Source: Kryptolebias marmoratus | Lineage: Eukaryota; Chordata; Actinopteri; Cyprinodontiformes; Rivulidae | Length of the DNA: 64,000 bases | Direction of reading: 5' to 3' | Assembly (NCBI RefSeq): GCF_001649575.2 | Contig: NC_051438.1 | Location: 5,762,457-5,826,456, forward strand | Shown here: positions 30,601-41,313 of the stretch, in pieces | How positions within the stretch are numbered: the first letter of the stretch is position 1 | Layout of the letters: the number at the start of each line of letters is the position of its first letter | Translations under genes and position numbers: made by a program | The notes under the pieces: model-generated | Told to the model about the DNA's origin: nothing | The model's input: the letters and a program-made list of their open reading frames with translations, nothing else | Databases searched by the model: none

Positions 30601-31738
30601 CGACACATGCACACACACACACCCCTCACATACAGAGGACACACACAAACACACAGAGTACACACACACTTCTGATGATGCTAGCAGCACTAGCAAGCCC
30701 TGCAGGGACAGGGGTTCCCTTCAAGCCGACTGACGAAAACATCATTGTTGAGTGGTTCCAGGAGAAGAAAGAGTTTTATGACAAGAAGCCTTAGCATCTC
30801 CGGTTATGGGGCAATTTTTTCCTTAGATTGTATTTGGTCAGGCTTGTATTTTGTGCAGTAATTTAAAAGTTTAATATACAGATTGGTTTCTTTCCAATAT
30901 ACTGTATATACTAGAGGTCTTGCCAGTTCTGTTTTGTGCGGGCCATATGTAAAGAGGAGATGGTGAGAGAGACCAGGATGGAAAACTAATGAAAACAACA
31001 AAGACTGAGTAAAAAGTCTTTTATCAAAGTGGCAAGACATCAAATCACTGACAGACAGAGCTTATCTTTTCCTGTTCAAAAGAAGTTCTTTTATAAGATC
31101 ACTGGATTGTCTCCTGTAATGATGCAGAGTGATAAAATTTGTTAAACCATTTAACTAAATTCTAATGAGAGAAATGAACACATAAAGCTTTAACATTCAT
31201 TTTCAACGCTTTTCAACAGATTTCATCTCTGCATTAATCATGTTTTTTGAGTCTTAAAAGAAAGGTAATAAATTCTGTTCCAAATAATTTGAGGGTGTGA
31301 AGTCTCCAAAAACAACTTGTCTAAACAATACGAAGGATTCCGTCACAAACCTTTACACAGAACAGTTGCTGGAAAGATGAGTGTAGGTCAAATGTCATAA
31401 AAGGGGTCCCTTCATGCTACAGTGAACATTAAGGCTGTAACAGCAACTTGGGATCAGTAAATAGTACAGTCTAATCCACATCAAAGTTTGATCAACTTTT
31501 TTTTCTCTCAATTCAAACAGATTAATGAGAGGTTCAAACTTTTTTTCTCAGCTTGAAAGTTGACAAATTACTGTGTGAACTCAGCATTAGGTCTGTTCCA
31601 TTTTAAATAAATGCGCGACAGACAATCTTCCTTTCAGCACAGCCTACAGGAGAGAAGGTGAAGCAGCACTTACATCACATCTTCAATGAAGTGACCATGC
31701 TTGTTCTACTGTCGTACAAATGATTTAAAGTGGTTTTC
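30601..31738. other. No feature seen
   Basis: CA-rich to 30670, then AT-rich unique sequence. No supported gene. Confidence 0.4.
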
Positions 31739-31739
31739 A

Positions 31740-31912
31740 CCAGTGATGGCCAAATGAAGCTTTTCTGAAGCTTGTTTCGAAAAATGGTTCATTACTTAAA
31801 ACTTTACAACACAGTCTGCTTTCGGAACATCTGGTGGCCAAAACTATAAAAAGCAGCTTAAAACTATAACCTGAAATGAACTGCTTCATCATTGTTGCCC
31901 ATTCGACAGAGT
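31740..31912. mobile_element. Possible hAT-type MITE
   Basis: Starts CAGTGATGGCCAAATGAAGC and, in reverse from 31910, reads GAATGGGCAACAATGATGAA, a loosely matching inverted terminus. The CAGTGATGGGCAAATGAAGC type start is common among fish hAT MITEs. No clean 8-bp duplication was found. Confidence 0.35.
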
Positions 31913-32059
31913 AGACAACAGTTGTTTAAATATCATGTGACATTTCTGTCTGATATCGGTCATTGTTGTGCTTTGAACATGTATTTCCTCTGGATGAACC
32001 AATAAAGTTATGGTTATTTGATGAGCAAACTTGTTTAAATGTGTGCCATAGCATGATCT

Positions 32060-32205
32060 CCCTTTGCTTTTGACTTCTTGAGATTTATTTATAAAGCATA
32101 TAAAAATGGCAACATTGGCAACCAAAGTGCTGTACAATAAAACAAACAAGCACAGATACGTAAGCCACATGTATCCTGATGTTGACAAAAAAAACTTCTA
32201 TCATA
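32060..32205 (-). mobile_element. L2-like 3' UTR fragment, minus strand
   Basis: On the minus strand: TTGTACAGCACTTTGGTTGC then ATATGCTTTATAAATAAATC, matching the GTACAGCACTTTG and TATAAATAAAT elements in the L2 3' UTR at 22.1 kb. No ORF part is attached. Confidence 0.6.
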
Positions 32206-32317
32206 GAAGTAGGACCTGAACCACAGGACACTCTGGGATCATCTTGACTATCAGTCAGATCAGCTGCATCATCTGTTATTATATATATCATATGTATCAT
32301 TGATTCAACTAATCATT

Positions 32318-32398
32318 CAGTTTTTACACACACACACACACACATACATATATACAGTATATATATATATATATGTGTGTGTGTGAGTGTGTGTAGGT
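32318..32398. repeat. Compound microsatellite (CA)n-(TA)n-(TG)n
   Basis: CA run, ACATATATACAG spacer, TA run and TG run. It is roughly palindromic overall and could form a hairpin or Z-DNA. Confidence 0.93.
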
Positions 32399-32399
32399 A

Positions 32400-32895
32400 T
32401 GGGAGGTATATTCATTATACCTCTTATGATTGCAGAAACCAATCTTGCCTTTAGAATTTTAGCTAAAGTAACAAATCAATAAAATCAATCAACACAACAA
32501 ATTACAACTTATACTAATATTCTGAATTTTGGTATGAAGTGAGTACTCTAATTTAGCTTCAGATGATACTCAGCATGATTTTTTATGTTCAAAATGACTT
32601 ACCAGGAAAAATACTTTGGACATAAGAATTGCCCTTTATGAGCTCGAAGAAGACTTTGTGAATGGACTAAGATATTAGAATCTTTTGGACAGGATGTTAA
32701 AAATTAGGACCTAAGTTTGAGGTTTTACATGTGTAAGAATTTGGACAGTTTAGACAGTTAGATACAAATGTTTACTTTCCAATTGAGGTTAGAAGAATGT
32801 TAATAATTCTGTCAAACTGTCAAGATTAAACCAAGGAAGGGTCAGATCAGGAATTAAGGTTCAGCATGAACAAAACAAGTGACTTAAGTGGCTCG
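32400..32895. other. No feature seen
   Basis: AT-rich unclassified sequence. Confidence 0.4.
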
Positions 32896-32899
32896 GATC

Positions 32900-33412
32900 A
32901 CTTTTGTGAGTGACTCAGCTTAACCTGACTCCATTGAGTGATTTGAATTTACTACTTTTATCTGCCTTCCCTTCTGTTATGTTGTTCACCTTCTTGCAGA
33001 CTGATGATTTTCATGCTATTCCAGACCTCTCTCAGGTTGTTGTCATTCTGTATTCATATCCTTCAGTTGCACCTTCAGTTCCTCCTGAAAGCACTTTACC
33101 TCTTCTCAATCACATTTTTTAAAAGGTCTTTTCTTACAGTCAAGGATGTCCTTAACATTACTAGTGACCCAGGGACATTGTTAAGTAAGCAATGTGTAGG
33201 TCTCATCATAATCACAGCATCTACACAGAAATTCAGCTAATCTGTAATGCTGTTAGTGGCTTACTCCATGTCCTCATCATGTGGTTCAAGAAGAACACTC
33301 CAGCCAGTGGTACTGAAACAGTCTCTCAGAGCCTCCTCTACTTCAGGTAACCATTTTCTGGTGCAGTTGTTTGATTGTCTCACCATGACATGCTTCACCT
33401 TAAGTCGACTCT
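32900..33412 (-). pseudogene. Rex1-like LINE ORF fragment, minus strand
   Basis: Downward from about 33355: WLPEVEEALRDCFSTTGWSV (the W-x-ALxDCFxxTDW segment that follows the endonuclease), HDEDMESATNSITD, LNFCVDAVI, then LTVRKDLLKNVIEKR, and near 33030-32990 NDNNLREVWNSMKIISLQEG, the N-REVW-GMK-I-G linker that precedes reverse transcriptase in these LINEs. No RT or tail is present. Stops and frame changes interrupt it. The related copy at 15.3 kb overlaps only the first of these motifs. Confidence 0.75.
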
Positions 33413-33603
33413 ACATGGTCTTGGTGGTTTTTGATATAACTGGATGCTGCCTCAATGTGAGCGAGTCGTTGTAGCGTGGCCGGTTGTAACCCATAAATCA
33501 AATCCATTTGGTCTAACTCTGTCTGAATTCTGTCGTCAGCCAACAAGCACAAAAACATCTGTACATCCTCATAGTACCACGGTGTTGGCTTATGTGTTGC
33601 CAT
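33400..33603 (-). pseudogene. Myb/SANT-like DNA-binding domain fragment
   Basis: ATG at 33603 opens MATHKPTPWYYEDVQMFLCL then LADDRIQTELD, followed by a less clear helix region (LQRLAHIEAAS). The W-(8-10)-FL-L-xDERIQxxLD pattern matches the Myb/SANT-like domain that accompanies PIF/Harbinger transposons and binds their ends. Only the first helix and a half is clear; the remaining W residues and the C-terminal region are absent, the frame ending at 33400 near the Rex1-like junction. It is a relic. A host MSANTD-type gene fragment is an alternative. Confidence 0.5.
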
Positions 33604-33885
33604 GTTGATGAATATGTTTTATATACTCTTAAAAAGTAAGTAACAGAAATGAATGCTGCGGTTGCAAAGTTTTAAGAACGGTGAGTTGGATTCTTGGAAA
33701 GTAGATACTCTCATCATTGGTGCCACTCTCCGACCAATCCGCCTGCAGTCTTGGCTTGCTTAGAACCTCAGCCAAAGAACCAACTGGAAGCTGGATAGAA
33801 AGACTGAACCCACGCCGGGTTTACCGGAGTAGGGCTGAGTTGAGCATATGGGAAAAGGCCATAAAGAACTGTGTGCTTGCACCTA
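33415..33885 (-). mobile_element. PIF/Harbinger-like fragment with Myb/SANT-like ORF
   Basis: The right edge, read on the minus strand from about 33880, is ATGGCCTTTTCCCATATGCT then CAACTCAGCCCTACTCCGG, similar in style to the TGCCCCTTTTC...CTACTC terminus of the Harbinger-like MITE at 40193-40869. Downstream on the minus strand is a Myb/SANT-like reading frame. The other terminus is not seen, being replaced by Rex1-like sequence at 33412. Confidence 0.5.
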
Positions 33886-33889
33886 GGCT

Positions 33890-34110
33890 ATAACATCTGA
33901 TGTTTTTTCACAGTCCACGGTCACAGTCCAGTCAGAGCCTCCTTCAGTTAAGCTGCTGGAGGCTTGCGCTGCTGGAGAACATAGTGACCACATTTCCTCA
34001 TTCAGCTGCTGTCTTTACTCTCTGTGCTCTATATGCTTATACATGCAATTACTGCTGTCATTACTTGTGTTTTTCTTCACATAGAAACTGCTTTGGATCC
34101 TGATTTTAAA
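33890..34110. other. No feature seen
   Basis: Unclassified; the ORF at 33900-34103 lacks domain features. Confidence 0.35.
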
Positions 34111-34111
34111 T

Positions 34112-34265
34112 CCTGAAATTCCTGTATCATGGTCCTGAAGTCTCTGGGATCTGATCCTGAACTCATTGAGTTCCTGCCCTTAAGTCACTGTATTCTTATC
34201 TTGAACTTACTGGATTCGGATTATGAACTAACTAGATTCTGGTCCTGGACTCACTCTGTTGGTGA
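34112..34265. repeat. Degenerate minisatellite C
   Basis: About six units of roughly 22-26 bp resembling TCCTGAACTCACTGGATTCTG. Confidence 0.75.
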
Positions 34266-34484
34266 GACTTAGTCACATGAATCAGATTTTGAATGAAAGC
34301 AGTAAAGTTGGTCAGTTATAACTTGATCAGAGTTTAGGTCATCAGTTGGTGGCTGACAGGCCAAATCCATCCTGTTGTGGGTGGTGATTTCCACACACTT
34401 TATTATAGAATTCATACAGTGTAAGAAGAAAACAGAAAGTACCAGCATATGTAAGATCTATTTCATCAATCCATTCATTTTTTT

Positions 34485-34575
34485 TTTTTACCTATTTTTT
34501 CCTTTGTGGATCATGAGAAAACTGGTGCCTATCTCCGGAGGTCACTGTGCGGGAGGCAGGGTACACCATGTTTGT
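34485..34575 (-). repeat. SINE tail fragment, minus strand
   Basis: AACTGGTGCCTATCTCCGGA then GTCACTGTGCGGGAGGCAGG, matching the same tail at 42715-42800 and of the SINE family at 8.2 kb. The tRNA-like head is absent. Confidence 0.6.
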
Positions 34576-34599
34576 GATACATTACATGATTGTCTTATT

Positions 34600-35290
34600 C
34601 TAAATCAACCCCCAAAACATCAGAATGAATAAATAATGACCCACTGAGACTTTTTCAGCCTGACAGTTTTTTTTATAATGAACTTAAAAACCTCAAAACA
34701 CTTCAGTTTAAAAGGCTGTTTTATGTCCAACTGGTTCTTTGATCAATATAAATAAAGATAACATGTTATTCTTTATGTTAAAGGTTTACTGCTGCTTATG
34801 GTGCTTGAGTCTGTGCAATAATGATGTCAAACAAACTCATAACTCTGTTATGAATTTTGTATGTCAAATTTTATTTTACTTTTATAAACCTTTTTAACAT
34901 TTTTTTGCAATGTATTATTATTAGTAGTAGAAGTAGTAGAAATATTATGTATGTATTTCCAGCATGTAAAGCTGGCCAGTCTGCTCAGAAAAATTCTGAC
35001 CATGAATATTTAGTTGGCGAATCCTGGTTTTGTGTTTGAGCAGAGGTGTGACTCAGGTCTCTGATAGGTAGGTGAAGCTTTTTTATAAAGCAGAAAGTGG
35101 AAAGATGGAAGTTGATGCTTAGGTTCTTCTTCTCTGCACCTGCAGTTCCTCCTATTCCTGTCTCACTCCTTCTTTTCCTTATAACTCCTTTAATCTTCTC
35201 GCTTTCTTTTCTTTGTTAAAACTGCTTGCGTCTTTTCAATCCCACACGCCTGTTCTCTCCTCTTTTACCCCCCATCCCTCTCTCCTTCCC
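34600..35290. other. No feature seen
   Basis: AT-rich, then pyrimidine-rich after 35110. No gene recognised. Confidence 0.4.
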
Positions 35291-35299
35291 ATGTCTCCA

Positions 35300-36100
35300 T
35301 TCATCAGTATTTCAGCTTCAGGATGATAGCATCATTGCTTTACTGCTGCGCCGAGTTGACAGTCTGTCTGTCCTCACCATGGGCTTTAAACACACTAAAT
35401 CAATGCCTGAAAGAAATAGATATTTTGCCCTGGAGATAAGCCCATTTCCTGGTGAGTATTCATTGAAATGATATAATAACTGACATGGATAGCAGAGCGC
35501 TGGAAGAGAGAGGGAGAGAGGAGGAACAGAGATAAATATGGTATTTGCAAGTTTCCTTTTGTAGAATGAAGGCACCTCCTTTTTTCTGTCGGGGGGTGGG
35601 GGGGGGGTCTAAACGTTGACAGAGGAGGTGGTAAATTGAATGCCATGAGCCGTCTGAGCCTCTCTGTCTCTAAAAAGAAATTCAATTAAAGTGTATTGGA
35701 GGCTGTGAATGTGGCAGAGAGACTGGGTTCCCAGTGGCTGATAAGAAAGAGGCGTTAGAACTGAAGCCAGATCACTCGCTGCTAAATGTGTAATCCCCTG
35801 CAGCCGAACAATATGGGCCCCAGTCCGATTCAATACAGCCACAACCAATTCTCCACATTAAATCAACGCAGGGGCCTGAGTCCCCGCCGCCCCGCAGCTG
35901 CTAACGCACTTCCTCCAGCTTAAAGTACACCGAAATCAGAAAGCTACACCGCCAACAATAGTTTCTATCTAACACACACACACACATACACTCACACACA
36001 CATTGTATAAAAGCTCCCTTGGGAAGTGATTTCAGTCCTTTCAGTGTTAAGTACCTTCCCCACTCGAGCTAATACCACCCCTAACACTAGAATTATACAC
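35300..36100. other. Candidate conserved noncoding region
   Basis: About 0.8 kb of balanced, repeat-free DNA with a G-run at 35591-35607, followed by a block at 35640-35950 with regulatory-looking words (GCTGCTAACGCACTTCC, AATTCAATTAAAGTG). Several overlapping short ORFs on both strands lack domains. Reported as a candidate enhancer region by inference. Confidence 0.3.
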
Positions 36101-36705
36101 TATGTGTGTGTGTTTGTGACAGATTAAAAGGAAAGATGAGATTAAATGGTGCTCTGCGACTGATGCACAGGTCATACAGTCTGGTTCAAGACTAGTTAAA
36201 CTGGTCTAATCAGTACCAAAGAATAACAGGTATAAAGAACAAAGATTCCATGACTAAAACCTATGCACAAAAAAGATAAAACCACACAAACAGAAGTCAT
36301 GTTACCAGATACAAGTCATGAAACAAGTCCTATAAACATACAGAAGTCAGACAATCATACCTAACAGAAGTCATAAAACCATAAAGAACATCATTTAACC
36401 ACACAGAACAAAAGTCTTAAAAGCATGGAAAACGCATAGAACCATGCAAAAAAGGTATAGAACCATACAAAACAAAAGCCATATAAACATTTGAAACAAA
36501 AGTGATGCAACCATACAAAAGAAAAGTCATATCACCAAACCAAAGAACAGTGGTTTACCCATACAAAACAAAAATCACAGAACCATAAAGAATAAAAGTA
36601 ATAAATCTATATGGGACATGTGTCATATAAAAGTCATATAACCTTACAAAAACAGAAGTTGTATAACATATGGAACAAAACTCAAAAAGCATTTGGAAAA
36701 AAAAG

Positions 36706-37198
36706 TCACAGCTTCTGACGAGCTGTGACCACTTACACCTGTCCATCATCCCTGCAATCACCAGCTGCTGCTATTTAAGGGCTGGTTCTCCATCTGCACA
36801 GTGTCCGATTGTTGTGAAACCCTATGTGGTAACACTTTCAGGATCCCAGTAAGCGCTTGTGCAATTTTGTTCTGCCACCAACCTGTCTGTTCTCCTTTCC
36901 GACGAGTCTCACCCTCTCCCCTAGTCGGTCCCATCCTGATCAGTCCCTCCCCCCTGGATTTGTATTCCCTGGTTTTGGGTCTGTTGCCTGTCTGACCCTG
37001 ATTTCTGGTTTGCTGTCTCCTGGATCGGTTCCTCCTGGCCCTGAACTCCTGACTGTCCAACCTCAAGTACTCTGCTGACCCATTCTGGAACTGACCCTGG
37101 CCCGTTTTGACCTGGACTTCGCTGTGCCCAATAAAGGCTTCACTCATTCTGAACTGGTTGTTCAGTCCTTGTGTCCTTCTGTGCCTGAAACGTGATAC
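36706..37198 (+). mobile_element. Solo LTR, Ty3/gypsy-like, inside minisatellite D
   Basis: A 493-bp GC-richer, pyrimidine-rich segment with TATTTAAGGGC (36771-36781) as a possible TATA region and CAATAAAGG (37129-37137) as a polyadenylation signal near its end. AAAAG flanks it at 36701-36705 and 37199-37203, and the minisatellite resumes in register. The first bases are not the canonical TG, so the exact edge is uncertain. Confidence 0.65.
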
Positions 37199-37984
37199 AA
37201 AAGTCATTTAACCATAAAAAAAAAATCATACAACCATACATGACAAAAGGTATGTATCCAAACAAAACAAAAATGCGATTAATATACATAACAAAAATCA
37301 GAAAAACATAGAGAACAAAAGGTATCAAACCACAAAGAACAAAAGTTATATAAACATACCAACCAAAAGTCAGAACCATAGGAAGCAAGTCATATAGATA
37401 GAACAACAAAACCATAGAACAATATGAAACAAAACCAGTAAGAACAGAAATCTTATAACCAACTGCAAAAGTGAAAAGAAAAAACTACAACTAATTGGTA
37501 TAAAGGTCTTATAGCTAAACAGAAGAAAAGGCCATGTAATAAAGCCTATAACCAAAGAGAAGAAAAATTTAAATATTCATCAGAACAAAAGTAATACAGT
37601 GATACAGAGGAGAAGTCATATCACCATACAGAAAAAAGTCATACAAAAAAATGTCAGAAAACATACAGAAAAAGTCTTAAAACCACACTATAAAAAACTC
37701 ACAAAACGATAGAAAACAAAAATCATATAACCGTAAAGAAAAAAGTCATAATAATATGGAACGATAGTCATATATTACAAAACAAAGGTCATGTAAACAT
37801 ATACAGTAAAACAAAAGTCAAAAAACCATTCAAATCAAGTCACAGATTCATGCAGAACATAAGTCAATAAAGCCATGTGGAACAAAAGTCACAAAATTGG
37901 ATAAAACTTTATATGATAAAACAGAACAAGTTTCATAACTAAACACAAGCATCATACAGAACCAGAGGCATGGATACGGTGACC

Positions 37985-38345
37985 AACAGGTGCAAACACA
38001 CATCAAAAAGCTAAACGCATCACAAACACATGATGCACACTCCAAAACAAACAAACACAAAAGACAAATGTAAAGAAAAAATGTAGCCAAAGAAAAATGC
38101 TGCAATCACAGAAAATAGACAGAAGCAAAAAGAAATATGCCGCAAAAACCAAAAACGCAAACAAACTTCCAAAACACCAGCAAGTAAGAAAAATAGATGC
38201 AAACTTACTCCACAAAACTGAAGTGCACCAGACCACTAGGGGGACACAAGGCTGGACTCAGTGGTGTCTTCCTGCCGTTTGACCCGGTGTTGGCAGTGAG
38301 ATGTCAGTCAGCTCACCTCTGTGTGCTCCCTCCCCCTAAACATAG
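37985..38345. repeat. Unclassified insert within minisatellite D
   Basis: The array pattern is lost. A-rich units around AACAAACAAACAC give way to a GC-richer segment (38218-38340, GACCACTAGGGGGACACAAG). No family recognised. Confidence 0.4.
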
Positions 38346-39149
38346 TGGTTTGCTTAGGGATCATCAACAAATTATCGAACCAATGACACTTGAAAAACTA
38401 AAAATAAACTCATAGAACCATACGAAACAAAAAATATTTAAAAAAAACATATAGAACAAAAGTCATATTTTCATACAGAAGAAAAGTTTTATCACCATAG
38501 AGAAAAAAAGGTATATAAACATAAAAATGCAAAATTGTAAAATAGCAAACAAGAGTCATAAAACATAAGGAACAAAAGTCCTAGAACCATATGGAACAAA
38601 ACTATAAAAAAAAATCACATACAGTAAGTAAATAGAAAAGTCATTTAACAATTTAGAACCATATTCATATAACCTTACAAAACAAAAGTAATGTAACCAA
38701 ACAAAAGTCATAAAAAAATACAGAACAAAAAGTGAATAACCATAAAACAAATTATTAAAAGTTAAAATATAACTTTTTACATATAAAAAGGAAAAAAAAA
38801 GTTAAATACCCATACAGAAGAGAGCCATGACCAGGACCATACAAAATAAAAAACATACAGAACAAATGTCATATATCCTTACAGCACAAGTGTCATAATC
38901 ATAGGGAAATAAGAGTCATATACTGTAACCATAAAGAACAGAACTTGGTTATATCACTTCTCTATGTAACAAAACTCCATACAGAAGAAGTCATACAGTC
39001 ACACAAACAAGTCAAATAACCAAATAGAAAACAGTCTTACAACTATACCAAACTAAAATCATAGAAACAGAACAAAAACCATAAAACCATACAAAACAAA
39101 AGTCATACATTCAGAATTTATGTCACATAACTATAAGGAACAAAAGTAA

Positions 39150-39315
39150 ATGGACTGTACTTACTGTATATAACACCTTTCTAGATCTGAGAGGCAATGA
39201 GGTGTTTAGTGTCTTGCCCTGGGACACTTTGACATGTGACTGCATACTGCCAGGAATCAAACCTCCGACTCTCTTGTTGGAGGACAACTGCTCTAACCAC
39301 TGATTCACAGCCAAT
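39150..39315 (-). repeat. tRNA-derived SINE (second family), minus strand
   Basis: On the minus strand: A-box-like TGGTTAGAGCAGT (39301-39289), B-box-like GGTTTGATTCC (39264-39254), then GTCCCAGGGCAAGACACTAA and a tail ending near CTTACTGTATATAACACC read on the plus strand. Boxes are in the expected order and spacing for a tRNA-derived pol III promoter. Confidence 0.75.
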
Positions 39316-39639
39316 TCAAAGTCATATAACAAAAGTAGAGAAGTTATTTTACCATACAGAACAAAACATATGGAACTATATGAAACAGAAGACATAAAAA
39401 CCTTTAAAACAAAAGTTTGGAAACCATATGGAACAAAACGTTAAAGAACAGAAACTAAATAGATCAAAAGTTATCAAACCATTTGGAACAAATGTCATAT
39501 AACTAAACAAAATATAAGTCATATAACCACACAGAACAAAAGTCAGATAACATATACAGTTTACTTACATTGTGTAGAAAGCCACATAACAATTTTTTTC
39601 TCACTGTCTGACAATAAATCAGACTAAACCTTTCCTGTT

Positions 39640-39868
39640 GAGGTCAGTTAGGATTGGACCATATCATGTCAAATAGCCTAAACATCTACAAGGTCACTGT
39701 GACAAATGTTGTCCTGCTGGATCACCCATGTGTCCTTTTTGAGACTGTGCACAGAGTTGGTCTAATAAAAGTTACCAAAAAAGCTTATTATTAAAAACAC
39801 CAGTGATCAGTTCACTCACGCTTTCGCTTCCACACCTGCCGTCCCCTGGACCTTTGTCAATGAGCTCA
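39640..39868 (+). pseudogene. L2-like endonuclease-end fragment
   Basis: Plus-strand words match the L2 ORF at 19.6 kb: SLNIYKVTVTNVVLLDHPCV (compare GLNISKVKVTDVALSDRSCV), then in other frames KNTSDQF and FVNELT. It ends abruptly at 39868 where the 3' tail end of a minus-strand Rex3 begins. It corresponds to the boundary between APE endonuclease and linker. No RT is present. A second such fragment lies at 60.9-61.3 kb. Confidence 0.72.
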
Positions 39869-39879
39869 CAGAGGCAACA

Positions 39880-40185
39880 GGTCCAGAAAAGAAACCCATG
39901 CACCCCTCTCCTCAGAGACATTCTCCAGCTCCTACTGGGGGATCCCAAGGTGTTCCAATATATACATAATCCCTCCAGCAAGTTCTGGGTCTGACCTGGG
40001 GCAGTGGGACATGCCCAGAATACCTCCAATAAACCATCAAGGAGGCATCCTTATCACATTCCTGAACCACCTCAAGTGACTCTTTTTGATTCAAAGGAGC
40101 AGTGACTCTATTTCAAGCTCCCGCAAATGACGGGGCCCCTCACCTTATCTCTAAGACTAAGCCCAGCCACCATACAGAGGAACGT
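39880..40185 (-). pseudogene. Rex3 C-terminal tail
   Basis: Minus-strand remnants in shifting frames include VQVRPRTCWRDYVY, a WRMSLRRGVHG segment and a VVQECDKDASL..Y region, matching GRPRT-WRDYVS...VWASLL of the better copy at 62.3-62.6 kb. Frameshifts are frequent. Confidence 0.7.
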
Positions 40186-40192
40186 CTTTTTA

Positions 40193-40869
40193 TGCCCCTT
40201 TTCCACTGGTTCTATCAGAAGTCCCACTCTACTCTACTCTACTCTGCTCGGCTCTATAAAAAATGCATTGCGTCTTCACTGGTCAGTTTGGTCGGTAGCA
40301 GAGGAACGCCTCCTTGTGTTGCGGAGGAGGGGGAGATGGGGGGAGGCGGCAAGGGAAGGGGGGCGCAAGTTTCGGTTGCGCTACCGACACTTGGCGCTAT
40401 TTGTGGAAACAACAGAAGCACTATGAACAACGCTGACCCTATGTTGTTGCTGTTTTTAAACTTATGGGGATTCTCCTGAGACTTCAGGAAGAGTGGCACA
40501 GTGGAAGAAATGCTCTGGATGCAGGGATTGTTGCACAGAGTAGGACAGCTGTTATCGCCGGAGATTTCAGGCTTTACAGCGCTTTCAGCTGGGGGACAAA
40601 CGGCATAAAAGTGGCAGGGTAAGCTAACGCTGTTGTTTATATTTCTACCGTTCGCTCTTTATGCTTGCATCTGGCCACACCCATGACCAATGAGTGAACA
40701 GGAGCTAAGCTTGCGCCACCCACGAAAGCAGGGCCGGCCAGGCTGGCCATACTCCAAAGCAGGTACCAAAAAGGCAGGGACCGGCCTCAAAAAAGTGCCG
40801 GTGAAAACGTGCGCAATGCTAGCCGAGTAGAGTGGAGCCAGGACCTTCAGAGCCGGTAGAAAAGGGGCA
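40193..40869. mobile_element. PIF/Harbinger-like MITE inserted in Rex3
   Basis: Termini are TGCCCCTTTTCCACTGG and, in reverse, TGCCCCTTTTCTACCGG, followed on each side by a CACTCTACTC stretch. It is flanked by TTA at 40190-40192 and 40870-40872, the TWA target duplication typical of PIF/Harbinger. Length 677 bp; the interior includes a G-rich tract (40327-40360) and no transposase. Confidence 0.82.
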
Positions 40870-40919
40870 TTAGTCACTTGTATCCTGGGTCTTGTTCTAT
40901 TAAACATGAAACATGACCC

Positions 40920-41290
40920 ATGCCTCATAATCATAGATGGGGGTTGGAACATAGACATACCAGTAAATCGAGAGCTTCGGCTTTCAGCTCAACTCTTTAT
41001 TCACCCAACTGACTAAAAACATCAAACTTAATAGAACTGACTCTCATCCCAGGCATTTCACACAGGGCTGCAAACTGCCCCAGTGCATGCTGAAAGTCAT
41101 GGCCTGAAGACACTAACAGAACCACATTATTGGCAAAGAGCAGAGTCAAGACCCTGAGGTTCCTATAACAGACATCCTCCTCTCCATGACTGTGCCTTGA
41201 GATCTTGTCCATAAACATCATTAACATGATCAGAGACAAGGGACAGCCCTGGTGGAGTCCAACCTGCATTGAGAATGAGCTTGACTTTGT
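40920..41290 (-). pseudogene. Rex3 reverse transcriptase fragment
   Basis: From 41269 downward the frame reads MQVGLHQGCPLSLIMLMMFM (from the RT motif GLRQGCPLSPxLF), DKISRHSHGEED, LRVLTLLFANNVVLLVSSGH and ALGQFAALCEMPGMRVSSIK. Thus the palm motifs up to the post-catalytic helix are present, but the catalytic box, FADD in active relatives, reads FANN here, so both aspartates are lost. The upstream fingers domain is missing beyond about 41313. The copy is enzymatically dead irrespective of its frame. Confidence 0.88.
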
Positions 41291-41313
41291 GGCACGGATG
41301 TGGACACAGCTCG

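Larger units (their letters stand above)
36180..39590. repeat. Long degenerate minisatellite D (3.4 kb)
   Basis: Well over 80 imperfect units of about 20-25 bp, of the type AACCATACAGAACAAAAGTC. Units vary by indels and substitutions and are A-rich on the plus strand. The array is interrupted by a solo LTR (36706-37198), an unclassified insert (about 37985-38345) and a SINE (39150-39315). Minus-strand ORFs rich in F, Y and V reflect the repeat. Confidence 0.95.
39869..41313 (-). mobile_element. Rex3 retrotransposon, minus strand, interrupted
   Basis: 3' end at 39869, coding tail to 40190, a Harbinger-like MITE at 40193-40869, then Rex3 again to about 41313 including RT. The Rex3 match is continuous across the MITE once one TTA is counted. 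Confidence 0.88.

Noticed and set aside
36758..37207. 149-codon Arg/Gln-rich minus-strand ORF
   Set aside because: Antisense of the solo LTR in minisatellite D; no domain.
37848..38236. Overlapping minus-strand ORFs rich in Phe, Cys and Val
   Set aside because: They read through minisatellite D and its insert; A-rich repeats give F/L/V-rich minus-strand peptides.
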